From a bacterium (GTDB taxonomy: Bacteria > Cyanobacteriota > Vampirovibrionia > Gastranaerophilales > JAILCC01), in the NCBI GenBank assembly GCA_024680555.1, contig JAILCC010000008.1, positions 37,828 to 101,827 of the forward strand: 64,000 nucleotides of DNA, read 5' to 3'. Under the pieces are notes generated by a model that saw only the letters and a program-made list of their open reading frames with translations, ran no database searches and was not told where the DNA came from. The translations under genes were made by a program, and so were the position numbers. Shown piece by piece: positions 1 to 8,804 of this stretch. Position 1 is the first letter of the stretch, and the number at the start of each line of letters is the position of its first letter.

Positions 1-599
1 AACTTATTACTTCTTTGAAGCAAATTTGTAATCACCCTGCTAATTATCTCAAAAACCAAGACTTCTCCTATGATTTATCAGGCAAAACAAAGAAAATTTT
101 TGCTATAACGGAGTTGATTCTTGAAGCGAATGAAAAAGTTTTGATTTTCACTCAGTATAAAGAAATGGGCGAAATACTCACGAAGATTATAAAACAAGAG
201 CTGCATGACAAGGTTCTCTTTTTCCATGGTTCACTAAGTCGTCAAGAGAGAGAAAAATTGATTGACCAGTTCCAAAATGATGATGAGACAAAAGTTATGG
301 TGCTTTCTTTGAAAGCCGGTGGCACAGGGTTAAACCTTACGGCAGCTACAAACGTTATTCACTTCGATTTATGGTGGAATCCTGCCGTTGAAACTCAAGC
401 AACTGACAGAACATATCGTATCGGACAAAATAAAAACGTAACTGTTCACAGGCTTGTTACGCTGGGTACATTTGAAGAAAAAATTGATGAAATATTGAAA
501 AATAAGCAAAAACTCGTTGATATGTCACTTTATACCGGTGAAACAATGCTTGGCGATTTGTCAAATGAAGAATTGATGGAAATATTTAAACTCCGTTGA
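1..599 (+). CDS. SNF2-family DEAD/H helicase, C-terminal part (truncated by window start)
   Basis: This is the second RecA-like helicase lobe of a Swi2/Snf2 ATPase. The reading frame is already open at the window edge and reads L-I-T-S-L-K-Q-I-C-N-H-P, the usual family motif, so the TTG at 15 is an internal Leu and not a start. Visible helicase motifs are FTQYKEMG, FFHGSLSRQER, SLKAGGTGLNL (motif V) and QATDRTYRIGQ (motif VI, arginine finger). Such proteins remodel protein-DNA complexes or translocate on duplex DNA using ATP; the specific target of this one cannot be inferred. Its stop codon overlaps the -35 box of the next gene. Confidence 0.93.
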   Translation, partial: LITSLKQICNHPANYLKNQDFSYDLSGKTKKIFAITELILEANEKVLIFTQYKEMGEILTKIIKQELHDKVLFFHGSLSRQEREKLIDQFQNDDETKVMVLSLKAGGTGLNLTAATNVIHFDLWWNPAVETQATDRTYRIGQNKNVTVHRLVTLGTFEEKIDEILKNKQKLVDMSLYTGETMLGDLSNEELMEIFKLR

Positions 600-624
600 T
601 AATCGGGTATATTTTAGCTATAAT
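596..624 (+). promoter_or_regulatory. Sigma-70-type promoter giving a probable leaderless mRNA
   Basis: TTGATA (596-601), a 17-bp spacer and TATAAT (619-624) form a near-consensus promoter. Only six bases separate TATAAT from the ATG at 631, so transcription would start at or within a base of the start codon. No Shine-Dalgarno sequence precedes the ATG. The -35 box overlaps the stop codon of the upstream helicase gene. Confidence 0.75.
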
Positions 625-630
625 CATTTT

Positions 631-2592
631 ATGAGAGTGTTGAATAGGCAAAAATTAAAAAAGACTCTGTCCGTAAGTTTGATTGCGGTTATTTTGTCTT
701 GTTGCTTTTATTTCTTTGCGTCAAAATTTTTTGAACAAAATGCTTATGATGCAATGTCCAAGCTCTCTGCCAACAAAACTGGTTTGGAAAATATAGTTAA
801 TATCGTAATTGACGATAACTCAATAAGAGAAATCGGTTCTTGGCCTTGGAAAAGGACAATGTATGCCGATATGTTTGAATATTTGTCTCAGTCCGGTGCA
901 AGGATTGTACTGTTTGATGCGGTTTTAACAACACAGGATGATGCTGAGGATGACCAAGTTTTTTTGGACAGACTCGAAAAAACTCCCTTTATAATCGGCG
1001 GTGTTGATTTTACCAAAAATGAAAATGTCGAAAATCCTAAAGATGAACTCAAATACTTTAAGAAAAAATTTTCGATAAATGTTGTTGATAACAGAAATAC
1101 CGGAAGAATAGAGCAAACCGAATACAAGGCATATCAAGAAATGCTGCCGGGGTATTTGAACGCTCTAAACTATATCGGTTCGGTTAATACGGCTCTTGAT
1201 ACCGATGGTGCGGTTAGAGCTTTTGAACCGTTTATATTTATGAATGGGGCTTATTATCCGTCTCTACCTATGGCTGCATTTTTAAAGCTCAGCAATATAA
1301 AAGATGTTGTGTTATATGATAATTTCTATGAAGCAATTGATGACAAAGGGAAGATATACAAATTTCCTTTATGCTACAGAAAAGACAAATCTGTTCAATA
1401 TATAAAATGGTTAGCCCCATATGATAAAGAATCGTGGGTACCCCATGAGCAGATAAAAGCATCGGATATTATTAAATCGTATAACCTTGCAAAACAGGGT
1501 AAATATCCGATAATTCCGCCTGAAATGATTAAGGACAAAATAGTTGTTATCGGTGCGACTGCCAATGCTTTATATGATTTAAAAATCACACCGATGTCCA
1601 TAAATATGCCGGGCAGCACTATTCAGACAACAATTTTGGATAATTTATTATCAGGTGACAGTATTTCAGTTGTGCCGGTATATATAAATGTGCTTATTAT
1701 CCTTATCTTTTTGGGATGCATTTTTATGCTTGTATTTTATGCAACTCCGATACTGTCGGTTATAGGAATTTTAATTCTTTCATTTTTATATTTTTATATG
1801 GCGCTTTGGGGATATTCAAACGGCTATGCTCTAAATATGGTTGCTCCTTATGTTTTCTTTGTATTTACGGCGATATTTTCATTTTCGTATAAGTTTTCGA
1901 TAGAAGACCGCAAAAAGGAAAAATTGAAACGTGCAATGAAGCAATATATCGGAACTACGGTTGTTGATAACATAATAAAAGAGGATGAAGATGTCGCTCT
2001 CGGCGGCAAAAAAACTGATGCAACCATCCTTATGGCTGATATAAGGGGTTTTACAAGATTTTCGGAAAACCTTGATCCGGATGAAGTAACAAAACTTTTG
2101 AACGAATATTTTGGTTTGATGATACCTATTATTGAAGAATATGGTGGCGTTGTAAATAAATTTATCGGTGATGCAATTCTTGCCGTATATAACGAACCGG
2201 TCAAAGATAAACGCCATCCGCTGAATGCTATATTGTGCGCAACAAAAATGATTGCGAAGTTAAAAGACTTGAGAAAAAAATGGAAATCCGAGGGCAAACC
2301 CGATATCGGTATAAGTATCGGTATAAACACAGGCATGGTGTTTATAGGAAATATCGGAACCCCAAACCATTTGGAATATACGGTTATCGGGGATACAGTT
2401 AATGTTGCCAGCCGTATTGAAGCCCAAAACAGACAATTTAATACTCAGCTTTTAATAAGCGAAAGTACTTATGAGTATGCAAAAGATGTCCTTGATGTCA
2501 TAAAAATCAGCTCTGTTGAAATTCGAGGCAGAGAAAAACACATGAATATTTATGAAATTATAAAAATTTTAGATAAAAATGAAACTAATTGA
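631..2592 (+). CDS. CHASE2-domain class III adenylate/guanylate cyclase
   Basis: Membrane-bound signalling enzyme that makes a cyclic nucleotide from ATP or GTP. One N-terminal membrane helix (about residues 10-30) is followed by an extracytoplasmic CHASE2-type sensor (about 35-335), a cluster of hydrophobic helices (about 345-420) and a cytoplasmic class III cyclase domain. The catalytic domain shows metal-binding aspartates in ADIRGFT and GDAILAVY, and the YTVIGDTVNVASRIE motif typical of bacterial cyclases of this architecture. The 653-aa length is normal for CHASE2 cyclases. It overlaps recG by 14 bp. Nucleotide choice (cAMP or cGMP) and the sensed ligand cannot be read from the sequence. 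Confidence 0.9.
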   Translation: MRVLNRQKLKKTLSVSLIAVILSCCFYFFASKFFEQNAYDAMSKLSANKTGLENIVNIVIDDNSIREIGSWPWKRTMYADMFEYLSQSGARIVLFDAVLTTQDDAEDDQVFLDRLEKTPFIIGGVDFTKNENVENPKDELKYFKKKFSINVVDNRNTGRIEQTEYKAYQEMLPGYLNALNYIGSVNTALDTDGAVRAFEPFIFMNGAYYPSLPMAAFLKLSNIKDVVLYDNFYEAIDDKGKIYKFPLCYRKDKSVQYIKWLAPYDKESWVPHEQIKASDIIKSYNLAKQGKYPIIPPEMIKDKIVVIGATANALYDLKITPMSINMPGSTIQTTILDNLLSGDSISVVPVYINVLIILIFLGCIFMLVFYATPILSVIGILILSFLYFYMALWGYSNGYALNMVAPYVFFVFTAIFSFSYKFSIEDRKKEKLKRAMKQYIGTTVVDNIIKEDEDVALGGKKTDATILMADIRGFTRFSENLDPDEVTKLLNEYFGLMIPIIEEYGGVVNKFIGDAILAVYNEPVKDKRHPLNAILCATKMIAKLKDLRKKWKSEGKPDIGISIGINTGMVFIGNIGTPNHLEYTVIGDTVNVASRIEAQNRQFNTQLLISESTYEYAKDVLDVIKISSVEIRGREKHMNIYEIIKILDKNETN

Positions 2593-4993
2593 TAAACTCG
2601 AAAATTGTGCCGAAATCAAGAAAGCACTTGAAATTGAGGTAAAAAATAACTATATAAATATTGTCGGTAAGAAAAAATCTTTTTCAAAATATATGCTTGC
2701 CGAAATTAAAAAAATTATTCGCCTTATGCCGAAAAACGAAAAATGGCGAAGTATTTATCATTCATTTGACAATTATCAGTTATTGATGCTTTCTGAAAGA
2801 ATTAAGGTTATAAACAGCATTTATGAGCTTCTTGCTGAACCTTATGTCGAATACATTCCTGAAGATAAAATAAAAAAAACGTATTCTGATAATCCTGAAA
2901 AAACGGATGTAACCTATTGCAAAGGTGTAGGTCCGAAAATTGCCGCTCTTTTAAATAAGCTCAAAATTTTTACCGTTATGGATTTGTTGAATTATTATCC
3001 CTCAAGACATTTGGATTACACGAACAGAACAAAAATTAAGGATATAAAAGAGGGAGAAAATGTAACCGTTTTTGGGGAAATCAGAGATGTAAACATCTAT
3101 AACAGTCCGAATAAAAATATGTGTATTTTGACGGTTGTGGTTTCCGACGGTACCGGCAGGGTAAAAGCTACGTGGTTTTATAAAAAACTCAACAGAAAAA
3201 TGCAGGAGCATTACAAAGCTAATTATCCCAAAGGCGCAAATATAATTTTGTCCGGTATAGCAAAACGTGATAATTACTATGGCGGTTATATGATTGACAG
3301 GCAAGAAGCTACCGTTATTACGGCTGATTTTGAAAATAAAGATATAATACATAACGCAAGAATTGTTCCTGTTTATCCTCTGTGTGAAAACTTGAACGTA
3401 AAAACTTTGCGCAGAGCGATTTTTAATGCAATAGAAAACTATTTGGATAAGGTTCCGAATATTCTGCCCGAAAAAATTATTCGGGAAAATGATTTATTTG
3501 ATAAACAAACCGCAATAAGGCAAATACATTTTCCGGACAATTTTGAAATGCTTGAAAAGGCTAAAAAGACTCTTATATTTGAAGAACTTTTTATTTTGCA
3601 GTTGAAATTTCTTTTGATAAGGGAAACCGTACGTCGTACGATAAAAACGGAAAAAATAAATATAAAGCCAAATGGTCTTGTCGACAAATTTGTGCAGAGC
3701 TTGCCATTTACGCTTACTGAAGGGCAAAATAATGCCTTCAATGAGATATTGTCTGACCTTAATTCCACTGAGCCAATGCAGCGGCTTTTGCAGGGTGATG
3801 TTGGCAGCGGAAAGACTGTCGTTGCTTGTATGATGCTTCTTGCTGCAGTGGAAAATGGTTATCAGGGAGCAATAATGGCTCCGACAGAAATCCTTGCCAC
3901 GCAGCATTATAAAAATTTTGTTGAATGGCTCACTCCTTTGGGACTTCAAGTCGGTTTTTTTGTCGGAAAAAATGGCGCAAAGGTGCGTAAGGAAATGCAA
4001 ATAAATCTTTTGAATGGGCAAACGCATATTGCTGTTGGTACGCATGCGCTTATTCAAGATGCTGTTGAATTTAAAAACCTTGGTGCTGTGGTCGTTGATG
4101 AGCAGCATAGATTTGGAGTAAAACAAAGAAAAGAACTTTCGCAAAAAGGTACAAATCCGCAGTTATTAACGATGACGGCTACTCCTATCCCAAGAACTTT
4201 AGCTCTGAGCGTACATGGTGACCTTGATGTAACGACGATAAATGAACTCCCGAAAGGAAGAAAACCTGTTATTACAACTCTTATTTCGGGCAGCACAATG
4301 CGCAAAAAAGCGTATGATTTGATTAGAAATGAGGTTAAAAAGGGAAACAGAGCTTATATAGTATTCCCTCTTATTGATGAAAGCGAAACGCTTTCGGCAA
4401 AAGCGGCAACAAAAGAAGCTGAAAAACTCAAAGAAAAAGTCTTTCCTGACTTGAAAATAGGACTTGTTCATGGAAAGCTTTCCGCTCAGGAAAAAGAAGA
4501 AAATATGCAGAAATTCAAGCGTGGTGAATATGACGTTCTTGTTTCAACAACTGTTATTGAAGTGGGTGTTGATGTTCCGGAAGCCACGGTTATGATTATA
4601 GAAAATGCCGAGCGTTTTGGTTTGTCCCAACTGCACCAACTCAGAGGGCGTGTAGGCAGGAGTGAACGGCAATCATACTGCATTCTTGCTTCAGATAGTA
4701 AAAATGCCGAAACCCTTGCCAGATTAAATGTTATGACACAAACAAATAACGGATTTGTCATTGCGGAAAAAGATTTGCAATTGAGGGGTCCGGGAGAATT
4801 TATGGGAACAAGGCAGAGCGGACTTCCTGATTTAATGATAGCCGACCTTGTAAACGATGTTGAAATTCTTGAGGCAGCCAGAAATACTGCCATAGATTTT
4901 GTTAAAAATGGCAAGCTCGAAAACTATCCGGTTTTGCAAAAAATTATTGAAGAAAAACTCGCAGAAATGCGTTCATTTGTAGCGGCAGGATAG
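2579..4993 (+). CDS. recG: ATP-dependent DNA helicase RecG
   Basis: RecG regresses stalled replication forks and branch-migrates Holliday junctions. The N-terminal part carries a helix-hairpin-helix-like KGVGPKIAALLNKLKI and the OB-fold wedge domain that splits forked DNA. The helicase core has Walker A GDVGSGKT (residues 406-413), the DEQH box in VVDEQHRFG, TATPIPRT, and VGRSERQSYC near the C-terminus. Its 804 residues are longer than E. coli RecG (693) because of an N-terminal extension of about 110 residues, as in cyanobacterial and some Gram-positive forms. The ATG lies inside the end of the cyclase gene, so the two are probably co-transcribed. Confidence 0.96.
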   Translation: MKLIDKLENCAEIKKALEIEVKNNYINIVGKKKSFSKYMLAEIKKIIRLMPKNEKWRSIYHSFDNYQLLMLSERIKVINSIYELLAEPYVEYIPEDKIKKTYSDNPEKTDVTYCKGVGPKIAALLNKLKIFTVMDLLNYYPSRHLDYTNRTKIKDIKEGENVTVFGEIRDVNIYNSPNKNMCILTVVVSDGTGRVKATWFYKKLNRKMQEHYKANYPKGANIILSGIAKRDNYYGGYMIDRQEATVITADFENKDIIHNARIVPVYPLCENLNVKTLRRAIFNAIENYLDKVPNILPEKIIRENDLFDKQTAIRQIHFPDNFEMLEKAKKTLIFEELFILQLKFLLIRETVRRTIKTEKINIKPNGLVDKFVQSLPFTLTEGQNNAFNEILSDLNSTEPMQRLLQGDVGSGKTVVACMMLLAAVENGYQGAIMAPTEILATQHYKNFVEWLTPLGLQVGFFVGKNGAKVRKEMQINLLNGQTHIAVGTHALIQDAVEFKNLGAVVVDEQHRFGVKQRKELSQKGTNPQLLTMTATPIPRTLALSVHGDLDVTTINELPKGRKPVITTLISGSTMRKKAYDLIRNEVKKGNRAYIVFPLIDESETLSAKAATKEAEKLKEKVFPDLKIGLVHGKLSAQEKEENMQKFKRGEYDVLVSTTVIEVGVDVPEATVMIIENAERFGLSQLHQLRGRVGRSERQSYCILASDSKNAETLARLNVMTQTNNGFVIAEKDLQLRGPGEFMGTRQSGLPDLMIADLVNDVEILEAARNTAIDFVKNGKLENYPVLQKIIEEKLAEMRSFVAAG

Positions 4994-5070
4994 CGCTATC
5001 ATTCGCTTTTTACATCCATTCTCTCCCTTAGCTCAAGGGAGAATAATTCCTTTTTAAATTCAATTTGAGG

Positions 5071-5095
5071 CAATTATTTTTCAATAATTGTTTTT
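5071..5095 (+). terminator. Possible AT-rich intrinsic terminator after recG
   Basis: CAATTATT (5071-5078), loop TTTC and AATAATTG (5083-5090) form a perfect 8-bp stem followed directly by TTTTT. The stem is AT-rich and therefore weak. A second inverted repeat, TCTCCCTT/AAGGGAGA (5022-5042), lies just upstream without an adjoining T-run. Confidence 0.4.
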
Positions 5096-5162
5096 ATTAA
5101 GATACGGGAAAAATATAACCATTTGGCATGGGATTAAATTAGGAATTCAGGAGATATATAGG

Positions 5163-6407
5163 ATGGAAGTTAAACCAATAGGGATAGGAACCAAAGTTTT
5201 TGAAACACAAGATGGCAAGCAGCGTTACAAAACCCTTAAATTATCGGGCAAGGCGAATGAAGATTCTCCGATAGAATTTAATTACGGCGGTCACAGATAT
5301 TTTAAACAAACTATTAAACAAAACGGAAAAGAAGAAATTTTGTATGTATGCGCAGACGAAGCTCCCGAAACATTGGATAAGGCTGAAGCTGAAAAATATA
5401 CGGTTAAAAAAACATGTGGTGACGGAAAAGACGACGGTAAAATTTCTTGGACAGAAAAACTTTCATCAATGTGGAACGGAGTTGCAAAGACTTTTACAAA
5501 TATGTTTTCTTCTCCTAAAAAAGCAATAATTTCGATAGGTATAGCAGCAGCCGCAATCGGCGCTTGCTTTATCCCCGGCGTAGGACCTTTTATCAGTGCA
5601 GGCCTTTTATATGGCGGTTTGGCATTAGGTGTAGGAACCATTGGTGTTGGTGCATACCAATCTGCTAACGCAAAAACAGATGCGGAAGAAAGAAATGCTT
5701 GGGAAAATATCGGTAACGGTGTATTTACAACAGTTACGTCTCTTATCGGTTTAAAATCATTCAAATCTAATTTGGCACAGCAGGCAACTGCAATTGAACA
5801 AGCTACGGGACAAGCTGCCGGTGCTGTTAATCATATAAGCAAAGCGGCAACAGTTCCTTCTACAGCCGAAGATACTATTAAATCAGTAGGTGCTTTAGCA
5901 AAAGTTGGTTCGGCAGTCAAAAATACATTCGTTGCACCTGTTAAGACGGTGGCTGCACCGATACTTGAATTCAAGGATATGCCAAATGTAGTACGTACGA
6001 TTAGTGCTGTAAACCATGCAAAGGCAGGACTTCTTACAGCAGGTGCTTCTTCCGCATTCAAAACTGTTGACCTTGGTATAAAAGCAAGCGAAGCAAACAT
6101 ATCTCACTTAGAAGCATTGAACTTGCACTTCCAAAACGCATTACAAACCAAAAATAACGTAGCCGAAGCACATACTTGGCTAAATCATATGAAAACATTG
6201 TTACCGTATATTCAAGGTGATGAAGCGGTAGTAACACAAGCGAAAACAATGGTAGATAATGCTTCAGCTGCTATGAAAGGTATCAATATTCTGACAGGAA
6301 CAAAAACGGCTTCAACTGCAGGCATAACCGCTGTTGCCGCAACCGGAACGAATATGACGGCAACTCCCGAAGAACAAAAACTTCAAGCTTGCACATTTGT
6401 TCAATAA
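5163..6407 (+). CDS. Unknown protein with a Gly/Ala-rich hydrophobic core
   Basis: Family not recognised. The start is the ATG at 5163, preceded by AGGAG at a good distance; an upstream TTG at 5088 would add 25 residues and has no such signal. The 414-aa protein has no signal peptide. Residues about 110-120 (DGKDDGKISWTE) resemble an EF-hand loop with one unusual position. A long hydrophobic Gly/Ala segment follows (about 123-175), containing FIPGVGPF. This recalls the hydrophobic pre-toxin stretches of some secreted polymorphic toxins, but no toxin domain follows. The rest is Ala/Thr-rich and probably helical. It forms a single-gene unit bounded by terminators. Confidence 0.7.
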   Translation: MEVKPIGIGTKVFETQDGKQRYKTLKLSGKANEDSPIEFNYGGHRYFKQTIKQNGKEEILYVCADEAPETLDKAEAEKYTVKKTCGDGKDDGKISWTEKLSSMWNGVAKTFTNMFSSPKKAIISIGIAAAAIGACFIPGVGPFISAGLLYGGLALGVGTIGVGAYQSANAKTDAEERNAWENIGNGVFTTVTSLIGLKSFKSNLAQQATAIEQATGQAAGAVNHISKAATVPSTAEDTIKSVGALAKVGSAVKNTFVAPVKTVAAPILEFKDMPNVVRTISAVNHAKAGLLTAGASSAFKTVDLGIKASEANISHLEALNLHFQNALQTKNNVAEAHTWLNHMKTLLPYIQGDEAVVTQAKTMVDNASAAMKGINILTGTKTASTAGITAVAATGTNMTATPEEQKLQACTFVQ

Positions 6408-6428
6408 AATAATCAGTAATTTTATATA

Positions 6429-6462
6429 AAAAAAGACGCCGGCTATATGGGCGTCTTTTTTT
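6429..6462. terminator. Bidirectional intrinsic terminator
   Basis: GACGCC (6435-6440) and GGCGTC (6450-6455), flanked by A- and T-runs, form a hairpin usable on both strands. It closes the unknown gene on the plus strand and the glutaredoxin gene on the minus strand, whose stop codon is the next base. Confidence 0.85.
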
Positions 6463-6717
6463 CTAGTTTAGGGCTTCATCAAGTTTGTTCTGGCTCTCCA
6501 ACATATAGATGTCATCGCAGCCTCCGATAAATTTTTCGTCTGCGTAAATCTGCGGTACCGTGTGAATACCGGATTTTTTGGCAAGTTCATTTAACATGTG
6601 AGCCTCGTCGTTGATGATATTGATTTCCTCAAAATCAATACCCTTTTCGTTTAAAAGCTTTTTAGCATTTTTGCAAAAAGGACACTGCGTAGTAGTGTAT
6701 ATTTTGATTTTTTTCAT
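6463..6717 (-). CDS. Glutaredoxin
   Basis: Small thiol-disulfide oxidoreductase of about 84 residues. The redox motif is CPFC in TTTQCPFCKNAKK near the N-terminus, followed by the cis-proline TVPQIY and the GGCDDI glutathione-binding turn typical of GrxC-like proteins. The start is taken as the ATG at 6717 because GGAGG sits eight bases upstream; an ATG at 6732 would place the start codon in front of that Shine-Dalgarno. It likely reduces glutathione-type mixed disulfides or ribonucleotide reductase; the partner is not visible here. Confidence 0.92.
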   Translation of the reverse strand: MKKIKIYTTTQCPFCKNAKKLLNEKGIDFEEINIINDEAHMLNELAKKSGIHTVPQIYADEKFIGGCDDIYMLESQNKLDEALN

Positions 6718-6798
6718 GAAACCAACCTCCATATATAATTATATGCTATTTTAGCGAAAATTCAATATGCTCAGGCTGGGAGATTATAGTATGGCAAA

Positions 6799-6830
6799 TA
6801 AAAAGCACCGTTCTTTAGCGGTGCTTTTTA
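6799..6830. terminator. Intrinsic terminator after rpmB
   Basis: GCACCG (6805-6810) pairs with CGGTGC (6819-6824), with A-runs on one side and T-runs on the other. It lies just past the rpmB stop on the minus strand and separates rpmB from the glutaredoxin gene. Confidence 0.8.
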
Positions 6831-6849
6831 TAAACTGTTAATAGTTCAA

Positions 6850-7038
6850 TTATACTTTTTGAACTTTGTTTGCTTTAATGCATGAAGTGCAAACATTGAT
6901 TTTTTGAACCTTTCCGTCAACTACAGCAGTAACCGCTTGCAAGTTAGGAACTTGTCTGTGTACGTTTGCTTTATGAGAGAAAGATACTTTGTTTGCCTTA
7001 TTTGCTATTTTTCCGCATATTGCGCATTGTCTTGACAT
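6850..7038 (-). CDS. rpmB: 50S ribosomal protein bL28
   Basis: A 62-residue protein of the large ribosomal subunit. MSRQCAICGK at the N-terminus, VSFSHKANVHRQVPNLQ in the middle and CTSCIKANKV at the end match bL28. Two Cys pairs (CAIC and CTSC) suggest the zinc-binding version of the protein. AGAGG precedes the ATG. It is transcribed alone between its own terminator and the MarC gene. Confidence 0.95.
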   Translation of the reverse strand: MSRQCAICGKIANKANKVSFSHKANVHRQVPNLQAVTAVVDGKVQKINVCTSCIKANKVQKV

Positions 7039-7155
7039 GATGTGACCTCTTTTCTACATTTGTTTCTACATCTTAACTAAAAGAAAAATAAATTTCAAGA
7101 GATGAAATTTAAAAATTTAAATACAGAAATATATTGATAATTGCCAATAGTAGTA

Positions 7156-7779
7156 TTAGTGGAGTTTTATTGCTTCAAAAATGCCATCAATAATGAATTG
7201 GAATGCGAGTGCGGTCAACAATATGCCAAATATTTTCGTAATGACATTTGCTCCGGTTTTTCCCATAAGACCGCTTATTTTGCTTGAAAATCTCAAACAA
7301 AGCCATACGATAAACATGTTAACAAAAAGCGCAGTCAATACAATTGCTTTTGGGAGAAGTTCACCCTCTGATTGCTTGATAAACAGTATTAACATTGTTA
7401 TTGCTGCGGGACCTGATAAAAGCGGAATTGAAATCGGAAATACTGCCAAATCTGTTGAAGTTTCTTCGTCCTGCGGAGCATTTTCAGTTTTGGACATAAC
7501 CATTTCAATAGATAAAAGCAGAAGCAAAAGCCCTCCGCCGAGCCTGAAGGCGGCAATTGAAATGCCGAACAAATCCAATAATAATGAACCTGTCAATGCA
7601 AAAAATATAAGTATTAAAAACGCAATCAGCACACCCTTGTTGGCAATATTTTTTCGTTGAAGTTCCGTACATTTTGACGTCAAGGATATAAAAATAGGCG
7701 TAACTCCAATCGGATCAATCGTCAAAAATAATGCCCAAAATTGTATTACAAATATTGAAATGATTTTCTCTATTCCCAT
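7156..7779 (-). CDS. MarC/UPF0056-family membrane protein
   Basis: A 207-residue integral membrane protein with about six hydrophobic helices. FLTIDPIGVTPIF near the N-terminus and RLGGGLLLLLLSIEM match the MarC family. Despite the name, the E. coli member is not shown to act in antibiotic efflux, and the family's function is unsettled. It ends 117 bp from the rpmB start and may be a single-gene transcript. Confidence 0.85.
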   Translation of the reverse strand: MGIEKIISIFVIQFWALFLTIDPIGVTPIFISLTSKCTELQRKNIANKGVLIAFLILIFFALTGSLLLDLFGISIAAFRLGGGLLLLLLSIEMVMSKTENAPQDEETSTDLAVFPISIPLLSGPAAITMLILFIKQSEGELLPKAIVLTALFVNMFIVWLCLRFSSKISGLMGKTGANVITKIFGILLTALAFQFIIDGIFEAIKLH

Positions 7780-7832
7780 AACAACAATTATATCAACCTA
7801 TAAATGTGAATGTATTATACTCAAGTAGTAGT

Positions 7833-8666
7833 CTAGTAGTAGTCAATGTTATTTCTTTGCAATATTCTATATGTGCAGCCGAGTTGTTGATTTTCGTTTG
7901 CTACTTCTTTCGGCATTTTCTTAATTTTTCCGTTTTCTACTTCACCGCATGTGAATTTATCTACTTCACCAAAAGGCATAATTCCGTCCTGATCAACAAT
8001 CCAGAAATAGTGAATATCTTTACCTACGACGTTTGGTACTTTACCGGCATTGACGTCTATTTCCATATAGCCGCAGATATTGGCAGGCTTTATTCCTACG
8101 GTATCTACAACGACAGATATATCCCAATCCGTAATGTTTGCTCCGCTGGAGCTTGTCCCTTTATTGCAGTTAGGATCAAATACAGCTGCTACAGATGCGC
8201 CGTTTTTAAGGTTTACTGCGTAGAAAGTGGTATTTTTACCGTTGACAATAAAGTTTGCATTTTGTTTATTCATAAATTGAGGTTTTCTTTCTTTAAACAA
8301 GCATGCTTGCGCTCTTTCGTTTTTCTTGTTCGTCAAATCCTGACCTGCGCATCCGGTGACGTCACTGTTGGAGTAAACTACATTCTTTTCCAATTTTTCC
8401 GATATTTCTTTTATAAAACATTTACTTGAACCTTCTCCTGCGCACATCATTCGCAAAGAGCCTTGGTTTTGTGTAAGCATTACCAATAATGCCTGTTGAA
8501 CATCGTTTTGAATTTTCTTTATTTGTGTTGAAAAAAGTTCTTTTTCAGCGTTATTTGTTACGTTAGGTACCAAAATAACTGCCAACAATGCAAAAAGCAG
8601 CATTGCTATTAAAAGTTCTGCAAGTGTAAAAGCTTTATTCTTATTATTCAAAATACGTTGCTCCAA
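7833..8666 (-). CDS. Type IV prepilin-like protein
   Basis: A 277-residue protein beginning with a short basic leader (NNKNK) and then AFTLAELLIAMLLFALLAV. This is the class III prepilin signal: Phe at +1, Glu at +5 and a hydrophobic helix that both anchors and polymerises the subunit. Residue -1 is Ala instead of the common Gly. The large C-terminal head contains several Cys and probably forms disulfides outside the membrane. The start is a TTG at 8666 after AGAGG; a second TTG five codons later is also possible. It could be a major or minor pilin or a type II secretion pseudopilin; no assembly genes adjoin. Confidence 0.83.
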   Translation of the reverse strand: MEQRILNNKNKAFTLAELLIAMLLFALLAVILVPNVTNNAEKELFSTQIKKIQNDVQQALLVMLTQNQGSLRMMCAGEGSSKCFIKEISEKLEKNVVYSNSDVTGCAGQDLTNKKNERAQACLFKERKPQFMNKQNANFIVNGKNTTFYAVNLKNGASVAAVFDPNCNKGTSSSGANITDWDISVVVDTVGIKPANICGYMEIDVNAGKVPNVVGKDIHYFWIVDQDGIMPFGEVDKFTCGEVENGKIKKMPKEVANENQQLGCTYRILQRNNIDYY

Positions 8667-8737
8667 AAAATTATCCTCTTTAATTTTACCATGTTTTTTT
8701 ATTTTGTAAAAATGTTTTTCTTTAAAAGGTTGATGTG

Positions 8738-8766
8738 TTGATAAGTTATTGGGTTTATTCTATACT
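8738..8766 (+). promoter_or_regulatory. Promoter of pheS-pheT-smpB
   Basis: TTGATA (8738-8743), a 17-bp spacer and TATACT (8761-8766) form a strong sigma-70-type promoter. Predicted initiation near 8773 leaves a leader of about 30 nt before the pheS ATG, too short for a T-box or a leader-peptide attenuator. Confidence 0.7.
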
Positions 8767-8804
8767 TTAGGGGTAAAAATATTAAGGAAATTGAGGTCAG
8801 AGAA

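Noticed and set aside
4989..5000. Palindrome GATAGCGCTATC at the end of recG
   Set aside because: Twelve bases only; it overlaps the stop codon and is not the cyanobacterial HIP1 repeat (GCGATCGC).
7156..7779. MarC as a multidrug-resistance exporter
   Set aside because: The family name is historical; the E. coli protein is not shown to export drugs, so only the family is stated.
7806..8429. Plus-strand 207-codon ORF across the prepilin-like gene
   Set aside because: Antisense to a gene with a clear prepilin signal; the predicted peptide is a Tyr/Phe/Cys-rich shadow.
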